Shown here: piece by piece, positions 1 to 5,999 of the stretch
How the letters are laid out: the number at the start of each line of letters is the position of its first letter
Position numbering within the stretch: position 1 is the first letter of the stretch
NCBI GenBank assembly: GCA_039197885.1
Contig: JBCCTY010000069.1
Location: 1-16,046 of the forward strand
Origin: JBCBSZ01 sp039197885
GTDB lineage: Bacteria; Actinomycetota; Acidimicrobiia; Acidimicrobiales; Poriferisodalaceae
Reading direction: 5' to 3'
DNA: 16,046 nucleotides
Position numbers and translations under genes: made by a program
Notes under the pieces: generated by a model
The model's database searches: none
Seen by the model: the letters and a program-made list of their open reading frames with translations, nothing else
Told to the model about the DNA's origin: nothing

Positions 1-1547
1 CGGGGCAGCGGCCGTGATCGGCTGACATCGATGGCCGAGATCAGGTTCTCGGCCGACAGCTGGGCGAAGCCCTCGTAGCCCAGCAGCTCGTCGACGGTGA
101 GCGAGTACAGATCGCCGACGTGACGCACCCGACCCGAGCGGGTCAGCGCCAGCACCGTCTGCTCGCCGAGGCCCTCGATGTCCATCGCGCCCCGCGAGGC
201 GAAGTGGGCGATCCCCTGCCACCGACGCTCGGGGCACGACGACGCCGGCACGACGCAATAGGTGTTGGCGTCGCCGTCGGCCCGGACGAGGGTCGAGCGC
301 TCCGGGCACGGGCAGACCGTCGGGAACGCCCACGGCTCGGTGGCGTCGTCGCGCCCGGCGAGCACGGGGCCGACCACCTCGGGGATCACGTCGCCGGCCT
401 TGCGGACGATGACCGTGTCGCCGGGCCGGACGTCCTTGACCGCCACCTGGTCCTCGTTGTGCAGCGTCGCGACCCCGACGGTCGAGCCACCGACGAACAC
501 GGGCTCGAGCCGAGCGAAGGGCGTGACCCGCCCGGTCCGGCCGACCGAGATCTCGATGTCGTGGAGCAGCGTCGTGCGCTCCTCCGGGGGGAACTTGAAG
601 GCGATCGCCCAGCGCGGGGCCCGAGCCGTCGACCCCAGCCGGTCGCGCTGGGCGAGGGCGTCGACCTTCACGACCACGCCATCGGTCTCGTAGTCCTCGT
701 CGTGGCGCTTGCCCTCGCGCTCGGCGATCCAGGCGTAGGCCGCCTCGGGGTCGTCGACGACGGTGAGCAGCGGGTTGACCGGGAGGCCGAGCTCGGCCAG
801 CCAGGCGAGGGTCGCCGAGTGCGATGTCGGCACCTCGCCGCCCACGACCTCACCGAGCTGGTAGGTCCAGAGCCGCAACCGGCGCTGCGCCGTGATGCGG
901 GGATCCTTCTGGCGCAGCGACCCGGCGGCGGTGTTGCGGGGGTTCACGTAGCGGGGCTTGCCGGCCTCGTCCTGGGCGGCGTTGATGCGGTCGAACTCCG
1001 ACACCGGCAGGTAGATCTCGCCCCGCACCTCCAGCACCTCGGGTGCGCCATCGGGCAGCCGCTCCGGGACGTCGGCGATCGTCGCCACGTTGGCCGTGAC
1101 GTCCTCGCCGACCCGACCGTCACCGCGTGTGGCGGCCTGCACGTAGCGACCGCGCTCGTAGCGGATCGACACGGCCAGGCCATCGAACTTGAGCTCACAC
1201 GCCCAGCGGATCGGGGGCGCCTCGCCATCGCCGGCCAGCCCCCGGCGGACCCGCTCGGCCCACCCGAGGAACTCGTCGCGCTCGAAGGTGTTGTCGAGCG
1301 ACATGAGCGGCACCCGGTGCGTGACCGGGGCGAACGTCGTGGTGACGAAGCCCCCGCCGACGCGCTGGGTCGGCGAGTCGTCGGCAACGAGCTCGGGGTG
1401 CTCGGCCTCGAGTCGGCCCAGCTCGGCCAGCAGGGCGTCGTACTCGACGTCGGGGATCGTCGGCGCATCGTCGACGTAGTAGGCCCGATCGTGGGCACGC
1501 AGCTCGTCGCGCAGCTCGTCGATCCTGGCCGCCACCTCATCGGTCAC
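1..1547 (-). CDS. ligA: NAD-dependent DNA ligase LigA (3' end outside window)
   Basis: Seals nicks in duplex DNA during replication and repair, using NAD+ to adenylate an active-site lysine. The visible 515 codons cover the N-terminal Ia domain (AYYVDDAP, about residues 22-29), the adenylation domain with motif CELKFDG (nucleophile K120), conserved ATRGDG and VRGEIYLP, the OB fold (VGRTGRVTP), the Cys4 zinc finger (C412, C414, C431, C438) and the start of the helix-hairpin-helix region (DIEGLGEQT). The rest of the HhH region and the BRCT domain lie beyond the left edge. GTG at 1547 is chosen because the protein begins as LigA proteins usually do (VTDEVAARIDELR) and a TACCCT hexamer lies 7 nt upstream; no Shine-Dalgarno is seen. 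The zinc-finger spacing (C-x1-C, C-x6-C) differs from the usual C-x2-C, C-x5-C. Identification is secure. Confidence 0.97.
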   Translation of the reverse strand, partial: MTDEVAARIDELRDELRAHDRAYYVDDAPTIPDVEYDALLAELGRLEAEHPELVADDSPTQRVGGGFVTTTFAPVTHRVPLMSLDNTFERDEFLGWAERVRRGLAGDGEAPPIRWACELKFDGLAVSIRYERGRYVQAATRGDGRVGEDVTANVATIADVPERLPDGAPEVLEVRGEIYLPVSEFDRINAAQDEAGKPRYVNPRNTAAGSLRQKDPRITAQRRLRLWTYQLGEVVGGEVPTSHSATLAWLAELGLPVNPLLTVVDDPEAAYAWIAEREGKRHDEDYETDGVVVKVDALAQRDRLGSTARAPRWAIAFKFPPEERTTLLHDIEISVGRTGRVTPFARLEPVFVGGSTVGVATLHNEDQVAVKDVRPGDTVIVRKAGDVIPEVVGPVLAGRDDATEPWAFPTVCPCPERSTLVRADGDANTYCVVPASSCPERRWQGIAHFASRGAMDIEGLGEQTVLALTRSGRVRHVGDLYSLTVDELLGYEGFAQLSAENLISAIDVSRSRPLP

Positions 1548-1554
1548 GGGCGCG

Positions 1555-1560
1555 AGGGTA
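1555..1560 (-). promoter_or_regulatory. Putative -10 element of ligA (leaderless)
   Basis: On the minus strand TACCCT fits the actinobacterial -10 pattern TANNNT. It is separated from the GTG start at 1547 by exactly 7 nt (CGCGCCC), so transcription would begin at or next to the start codon. No convincing -35 is seen. The tandem repeat array begins about 26 bp further upstream. Confidence 0.5.
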
Positions 1561-1585
1561 GCCAGCAGCTGTGACGCCCCGAGGG

Positions 1586-1755
1586 GCCGTGCTGCCCCTG
1601 GCGCCTGCGCCCCTCATGCGCCGTGCTCCCCCAGGCGCCTGCGCCCCTCATGCGCCGTGCTCCCCCAGGCGCCTGCGCCCCTCAGTCGCCGTGCTGCCCC
1701 TGGCGCCTGCGCCCCTCAGGCGCCGTGCTGCCCCTGGCGCCTGCGCCCCTCAGGC
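1586..1755. repeat. Five-copy 34-bp tandem repeat with hairpins
   Basis: Five uninterrupted units of exactly 34 bp start at 1586, 1620, 1654, 1688 and 1722, each beginning GCCGTGCT. Only unit positions 9, 14, 32 and 33 vary: units 4 and 5 are identical; units 1, 4 and 5 carry G9/T14, while units 2 and 3 carry C9/A14. Each unit contains GGCGCCTG, the loop CGCCCCT, then an arm running into the next unit. The arm is perfectly complementary (CAGGCGCC) for 1702-1724 and 1736-1758 and has one mismatch in the others. The array fills most of the ligA/metE-like intergenic region and its last unit contains the TGA stop of the metE-like gene. It could act as a terminator or attenuator, or be a minisatellite; no function is established. 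Confidence 0.95.
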
Positions 1756-1758
1756 GCC
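1702..1758 (-). terminator. GC hairpins after metE-like gene (possible terminator)
   Basis: Two perfect 8-bp stems with 7-nt loops (1736-1743 with 1751-1758, and 1702-1709 with 1717-1724) lie at and just after the TGA at 1752-1750. They are built from the 34-bp repeat units. There is no T-tract on the minus strand, so classical intrinsic termination is uncertain; GC-rich bacteria can use such stems without U-tracts. Confidence 0.35.
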
Positions 1759-2751
1759 GACGGCGAAGCGGACGGCGACGACCTGGTCGTGGGCCTTCGC
1801 CGCGACCGAGGCCGTGATGTCGAGCACGCGCTCGGCCTGCGACGGGCCGTGCCCGGCCAGCCCGCAGTCCGGCGTGACGAGCGCCTGGGTGCGCAGCTTC
1901 AGCGGATCACAGCCCGCCCGGACCATCGAGCACCACACGTCGGCGAGACGCTTCCACGAGCGCTCACCCGTCGTGCCGAGCGGCTCGTCGGTCGGCACGA
2001 CGCCCCACCCGATCCACCCACCCCGATCGAGGTGCGCGCCGACGGCACCGGGCAGCTCCTCGAGGCCGTGCTCGAGCGGCGCGAAGACGATCTCGGCGCC
2101 GGTCTGGAGCACCGCGCCCCAGTCGGTCCGCCCGCAGCAGTGCACCGCACCCACACCGACGTGCTCGACCCCGGCCAGGGCCTCGGCCATGGCATCGATC
2201 GACTCCGACATGGTCATCACCGCCCGGTCGTCGGCCAGCGTCACCAGGCCGGGCTCGTCGAAGCACACCACCGGCACGGTGACCGGCAGCGCGTCGACCA
2301 CGTGGTCGAGCAGGGCCGTGGCCCGGGCGTGCACGAAGCGCAGGGCGAGACGGCGGGCGTCGTCGACGGGCACCCCGGCCCCGGCGAGCGCGGTCGTCAC
2401 CGTCACGGGCCCCGGCACCTGGAGCTTGATCGCCGGGATCGAGTCGTCGACCAGGTCGAGCAGCGCGAACAACCCGGCGTCGCGCTGGACGTCGGGGCCG
2501 ACGGAGAGCCGGACCTCGGGGTCGAGGACCTCGGTCAGCTGGAGCCCGGCGGAGGTCAGGACGAGGCCGGGCACCGCTGCGGCCAGCGAGCCGAGCAACG
2601 ACGCCGCGCTGCTCACCCGCGCCAGCTCGGGGACCGCCGGCAGCTTCGGGGCAGCGGCGAGTGCCGCACGTGCCGCGTCGCCGGGATCGGCGTGCGGCAC
2701 GCTGCCGATCGAGGTGGCTGCACCGGCGGGCAGCCCATCGGTCCCGACCAC
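1750..2751 (-). CDS. Methionine synthase II (MetE C-terminal)-like protein
   Basis: A 333-residue protein resembling the C-terminal catalytic barrel of cobalamin-independent methionine synthase (UROD/MetE-like fold). Family signatures visible are ATSIGSVPH near residues 12-20, FDEPGL (about 164-169), HCCGRTDW with H204 and C206 as likely zinc ligands, E227 in APLEHG, and TPDCGL with C296 as the last zinc ligand. It is less than half the length of a full MetE and lacks the N-terminal half, so it may transfer methyl groups from a donor other than methyltetrahydrofolate; the true substrate is unknown. A gene of this kind preceding ligA is a recurrent actinobacterial arrangement. The GTG start at 2751 is supported by the upstream GGGAGGAG. 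Its stop codon falls within the 34-bp repeat array. Confidence 0.85.
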   Translation of the reverse strand: MVGTDGLPAGAATSIGSVPHADPGDAARAALAAAPKLPAVPELARVSSAASLLGSLAAAVPGLVLTSAGLQLTEVLDPEVRLSVGPDVQRDAGLFALLDLVDDSIPAIKLQVPGPVTVTTALAGAGVPVDDARRLALRFVHARATALLDHVVDALPVTVPVVCFDEPGLVTLADDRAVMTMSESIDAMAEALAGVEHVGVGAVHCCGRTDWGAVLQTGAEIVFAPLEHGLEELPGAVGAHLDRGGWIGWGVVPTDEPLGTTGERSWKRLADVWCSMVRAGCDPLKLRTQALVTPDCGLAGHGPSQAERVLDITASVAAKAHDQVVAVRFAVGA

Positions 2752-2755
2752 GTCT

Positions 2756-2763
2756 CTCCTCCC
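2756..2763 (-). promoter_or_regulatory. Ribosome binding site of metE-like gene
   Basis: GGGAGGAG on the minus strand, with AGAC between it and the GTG at 2751. It is one of the few strong Shine-Dalgarno sequences in the window and fixes this start. Confidence 0.6.
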
Positions 2764-2823
2764 GGTCCCACCCAGTCCCGGAAGGTTGGCCGCGGTCGTC
2801 TGGGCGCGCAAGTCTGGTCGACC

Positions 2824-3693
2824 GTGCATCTCCGTCGACCCGCCCTGTGGCTGCTCCGCATCACCTGGTTCGCCCTCGGACCGGTCCTGGCGGGCACCGT
2901 CGCCGAGGCCTTCGACGACGTCTCCCGCCCGGTCGGCGTGGTCGCGGTGGTCCTCGTGTGGGCGTGGTGGGGCGCCGGCCTGCTCGCCGTGCTGGTACCC
3001 GGACCACTCGGCCTCACGGTCATCCGAGTGGCTGCCCCGGGCGGGCTGGTGGCCGCAGCGCTCGCCGCGCTCGGCGCCACTGCCGACCCGGTCGCCATCG
3101 CGCTCGCAGCGGTCGCCGCCGTGCTCTCGCTGACCGCCCAGCTGGGCGACGACGCCGTGGACGCGTCGTCCTACGGGCCGGAGCGCCGACTCCCCCTCCG
3201 CGTCCCCGGGCCGCTGCTCCTCGGTCCGGTCCCGCTCGCCTGGGCGGCCGTCGCCGCGGGCACGACCGTGGGCCCACTCCTGCTCGCGGGGCGGGCGTGG
3301 GTCGCCGGCGCGCTCGTGACCGCCATCGGGGTGCCGCTCGCGGTCGTGGCCGGCCGGGCGCTCCACCAGCTGTCGCGGCGGTGGCTCGTCTACGTCCCCG
3401 GCGGCGTGGTGATCCACGACCACATGGCGGTGCTCGACCCGGTGCTGTGCCGTCGCAACGTCGTCGAGGTGATGACCGCCGCGCTCGACGGCACCGAGGC
3501 CACCGACCTCACGCTCGGGTCACTCGGTCGGGCGATCGAGATCTCGCTCACCCAGCCGGTCGACTACGTCCCGGCCGCGGGTCGAGGCCGCACGGTCGAG
3601 CTCGAGCGCAGCACAGCCTTCCTGGTCGCGCCCACCCGACCCGGACGCGCGCTCGAGCTCGCGGGTGAGCACCGGTTGCGCACCGCTCGCTGA
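2824..3693 (+). CDS. Multi-pass membrane protein of unknown function
   Basis: No family is recognised. The 289-residue product has about five or six hydrophobic segments (roughly residues 8-28, 36-58, 65-85, 88-104, 132-155 and 158-178). A soluble C-terminal region of about 110 residues follows, starting near RRWLVYVPGGVVIHDH. The alternating strand-like pattern there and the closing APTRPGRAL resemble a bacterial PH-like domain, but this is only an impression. GTG at 2824 is the best start: it precedes LRRPALWLLRITW, the first hydrophobic stretch, and sits 72 bp from the divergent metE-like gene. There is no clear Shine-Dalgarno. Its stop is part of a hairpin shared with the convergent pilin gene 16 bp away. 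That the gene is real is supported by its membrane-protein composition and its fit between neighbours. Confidence 0.75.
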   Translation: MHLRRPALWLLRITWFALGPVLAGTVAEAFDDVSRPVGVVAVVLVWAWWGAGLLAVLVPGPLGLTVIRVAAPGGLVAAALAALGATADPVAIALAAVAAVLSLTAQLGDDAVDASSYGPERRLPLRVPGPLLLGPVPLAWAAVAAGTTVGPLLLAGRAWVAGALVTAIGVPLAVVAGRALHQLSRRWLVYVPGGVVIHDHMAVLDPVLCRRNVVEVMTAALDGTEATDLTLGSLGRAIEISLTQPVDYVPAAGRGRTVELERSTAFLVAPTRPGRALELAGEHRLRTAR

Positions 3694-3707
3694 CCGCCGG
3701 TGGTCAG
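3690..3707. terminator. Possible bidirectional terminator hairpin
   Basis: CTGACC (3690-3695) pairs with GGTCAG (3702-3707) around the 6-nt loop GCCGGT, between the convergent stops of the membrane protein gene (3691-3693) and the PilX-like gene (3710-3712). The stem includes the TGA of the plus-strand gene. There is no T-tract on either side, so function is inferred only from position. Confidence 0.4.
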
Positions 3708-3709
3708 GT

Positions 3710-5332
3710 TCAGCGGGCCCAGTCGGGGATGAAGTCCTCCGACCAGTTCTCGTAGGACCAGTCGTCGCCGACCAGCGGGTAGAACGGCGGACGGAGGAAG
3801 ACGAAGCGCTCGTCGAAGCCGTAGTTGCGGGGCGAGAAGGACCCGGACGGGTTGCCGGTGCCCGGCGAGGCGATCGACCCGGTGACGTTCAGCGTCCCCA
3901 GCACGCCGCCGGTGCCCTCCTGCACGGGCGCGCCGGTCGACGACGAGAACTGCGAGGTGTCGCCGTTGTTGACGTCGCCGCACCACCACGCCACGATCCA
4001 GCGATCGTCCTGGCTGAGGATCGCTCCGCGCAGATCCAACGTGAGGTCGGCGCCGACGGCGTAGGGGTTGATGACGAACTCGTCGGTGGCGATCATGCCG
4101 ATGACGTCGAAGCTGTTCGGATCGGAGTAGACGACCTCGGCGTTGTAGATCAGGTTCTTGGGAGCGGCCTGCGTCCCCGCCACCACGGTCAGCCCGCCGG
4201 AGATGGTGATCGTGCCACCGGACGGGCTGGCGGGGTTGGGGCCGCGGTTGCCCAGCACGATGTGGCCGTCGGCCCAGAGCACGCCGTTGCCCGGCACATC
4301 CTGGGTGCCCAGCGACACCCAGGTGACCGCCGGGTCGTGGACCAGGTTGAACCACCGGCCCTCGGTGCTGGCGGTGCAGCCGGCGTGCATGGGTGGGTTG
4401 CCGTTCGAGCCCCAGATGGCGATGCGGTCGACGCCACCCGAGGTGAACGGGTGCACGAGGTAGGCGTCGTAGCCGCCGCTGAGGCAGATGCCCGACCCGC
4501 CGCACGCGATGTCCTCCAGACGATCGACATCGTCCCAGAAGCTGCCGAAGTCGAGGGCGTCGGGGAAGACGGTGCGGATGTCGTCGGCGTTGCAGTTCCC
4601 GGCCACGCTGTCGAACGCCTCGGCCCCGTTCTCGAACGTCGGGCAGTCGTCATCCGCATCGTCGATGATGATGCCCTCGGCGTGGATGTCGGCTCGCACG
4701 GTGGCGCCCGTCCCGAACTCGAGGTTGCCGCCCGAGTAGACCTTGCCGGTGAGCACGGCGCCCGAGCCGTAGGCGAGGTCGTTCTGGGTCACCCGGACGA
4801 ACTCGGCCAGCGACACCGCCTCGATGTCGGCCGAGATGGCGCGGTACTGGTCGCGGTTCGTGATGCGCCCGACGACGTTGACCTCGACGCCGCCACCCGA
4901 CGCGGGCGGGCTGACCTCGATGAGGGTCTGGACGTTCTCCTCGGTCTGCAGGAGGGGATGCTCGAACCAGTCGGCGTCGACCGGATCGGTCAGGTAGTCC
5001 CATTCGGCGCAGCCGTCGATCCAGGCGTTGCCGGCGGCCACCTCGACCCCGTTCTGCGGGTGGCCGACCTGCGTGCAGGTCCGGGCCCGCTCGCTCTCGT
5101 CGACCCGCTGCAGGTAGTAGACGGGGTTGACGGTGAGCTTGGATGCGTAGCGGTCGATGATGGCCTCGGCGGACGCGATGAGTTGGTCGTCGCGCTTCTG
5201 GCGGTTGGCGTCGCGGTTCTGCGACACGGCGTCGGCGAGCAGCGCCGTGGTCAGGAACACGATCAGCATCGAGAACGTCACGACCGCGATCATCGTGAAG
5301 CCCTCGTCACCGCGCTGGCGGTCAGTCCGCAT
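3710..5332 (-). CDS. PilX-like minor pilin with large extracellular domain
   Basis: A 540-residue prepilin-like protein. A short charged leader ends at G11, followed by the hydrophobic helix FTMIAVVTFSMLIVF. Position +5 after the expected cleavage site is Ala, not Glu, as is typical of PilX/GspK-type minor pilins that cap or initiate the pilus. The large exported part has strand- and Gly-rich stretches (YSGGNLEFGTGATVRADIH near 199-216; ITISGGLTVVAG near 375-386; DLRGAILSQDD near 433-443) suggestive of a beta-helix or sandwich, and eight cysteines (86, 108, 230, 247, 277, 283, 319, 451) that could form disulfides. It ends in a Tyr/Phe/Pro-rich region. Its start overlaps the end of the PilW-like gene by 11 nt and is preceded by GAGG with 7-nt spacing, so translation is likely coupled. 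Assignment to a precise subfamily is uncertain. Confidence 0.85.
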   Translation of the reverse strand: MRTDRQRGDEGFTMIAVVTFSMLIVFLTTALLADAVSQNRDANRQKRDDQLIASAEAIIDRYASKLTVNPVYYLQRVDESERARTCTQVGHPQNGVEVAAGNAWIDGCAEWDYLTDPVDADWFEHPLLQTEENVQTLIEVSPPASGGGVEVNVVGRITNRDQYRAISADIEAVSLAEFVRVTQNDLAYGSGAVLTGKVYSGGNLEFGTGATVRADIHAEGIIIDDADDDCPTFENGAEAFDSVAGNCNADDIRTVFPDALDFGSFWDDVDRLEDIACGGSGICLSGGYDAYLVHPFTSGGVDRIAIWGSNGNPPMHAGCTASTEGRWFNLVHDPAVTWVSLGTQDVPGNGVLWADGHIVLGNRGPNPASPSGGTITISGGLTVVAGTQAAPKNLIYNAEVVYSDPNSFDVIGMIATDEFVINPYAVGADLTLDLRGAILSQDDRWIVAWWCGDVNNGDTSQFSSSTGAPVQEGTGGVLGTLNVTGSIASPGTGNPSGSFSPRNYGFDERFVFLRPPFYPLVGDDWSYENWSEDFIPDWAR

Positions 5333-5999
5333 TGCGCATCCTCACTTCCTCGTAGATCTCGTAGACCCGCGGGTTGTCCCGCAGGCCGTTCGGATCGATC
5401 TTCAGGTCGACCGCGACGAGGTCGAAGTCGCACTGGGTGCCGCCGGCGGTGTCGCAGCTGGCGGTGGTGACCGCCGCGCCCGCCGGGTAGGAGACCCCGG
5501 CGAAGAGGGCGTCACCCGAGGTGGCGGGATCGACGACGTTCTCGGCCACGATCGTGTCGACCACCAGCGTGAGGTCGCCGTGGGTCCACTGCGGTTCGAC
5601 CGAGGTCGTGTCGGCCGCGACCACCGTCCGTCGCAGATCGCACAGGCCGGCGGCACAGGACTCGAGCCGGTAGGTGACGAGCTCGGGACCGGCGGCGGCC
5701 CAGCGATCGGTGACGAACGACACCGCGTTGGTATCGAGGGCGAGCACCGGGTTCCCGCCGGCCGACGCGTTCTGGGGCTCGGACTGTCGGAGCTCGATCA
5801 CGAGCGCCTGGATGACGGGGCGGGTGTCGCGTTGGGCGGCGGCCAGGTCGCTGGCCACCGACACGTCGTCGGTGAACCCCCACATCACCGTGTAGACCGC
5901 TGCGAGGCAGAGCGCGCCGATCGCGCTGGCCACGATGACCTCGACCAGGCTGGTGCCCCGGTCGTCGTCGCGTCGGACGTCGCGGCTGCGGAGGCTCAT
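5322..5999 (-). CDS. PilW/PulJ-like minor pseudopilin
   Basis: A 225-residue type IV pilin-like protein. The 15-residue leader is rich in Arg/Asp and ends in G15; the mature protein would begin TSLVE, with Glu at +5 as required for pilin assembly, followed by a hydrophobic helix (VIVASAIGALCLAAVYTVMW). The C-terminal domain has a PulJ/PilW-like pattern: a helix with RPVIQALVIELRQSEP (about 65-80), then strands and four cysteines (roughly 124, 129, 182 and 190, by eye), which may form disulfides. The ATG at 5999 overlaps the stop of the PilV-like gene as ATGA, and the gene runs 11 nt into pilX. The three pilins therefore form one operon whose products probably assemble together as a tip or initiation complex. 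Confidence 0.85.
   Translation of the reverse strand: MSLRSRDVRRDDDRGTSLVEVIVASAIGALCLAAVYTVMWGFTDDVSVASDLAAAQRDTRPVIQALVIELRQSEPQNASAGGNPVLALDTNAVSFVTDRWAAAGPELVTYRLESCAAGLCDLRRTVVAADTTSVEPQWTHGDLTLVVDTIVAENVVDPATSGDALFAGVSYPAGAAVTTASCDTAGGTQCDFDLVAVDLKIDPNGLRDNPRVYEIYEEVRMRNAD
5340..5343 (-). promoter_or_regulatory. Ribosome binding site of pilX-like gene
   Basis: GAGG on the minus strand, 7 nt before the ATG at 5332, inside the last codons of the upstream pilin gene. It supports the ATG at 5332 as the start despite the 11-nt overlap. Confidence 0.45.

Noticed and set aside
120..1574. Plus-strand open frame of 484 codons
   Set aside because: It lies fully antisense to ligA, which has all its motifs, and reads as Arg/Gly/Asp-rich sequence with no family features; it is a high-GC shadow.
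1586..1755. Tandem repeats as a CRISPR array
   Set aside because: Units are contiguous with no spacers between them, and there are no cas genes.
1571..1817. Coding potential of the 34-bp repeat on the plus strand (Ala/Pro-rich peptides)
   Set aside because: 34 is not a multiple of 3, so the frame shifts with each unit and all three frames give similar low-complexity peptides; no start signal is seen.
2752..3423. N-terminal extension of the metE-like gene to 3423
   Set aside because: The extra 224 codons are hydrophilic Arg/Gly/Glu-rich sequence antisense to the membrane protein gene, and a strong ribosome binding site marks the GTG at 2751.
3665..5470. Plus-strand open frame of 601 codons
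   Set aside because: It is antisense to the PilX-like gene, which has a pilin N terminus and coupled neighbours; no recognisable domain in the plus frame.
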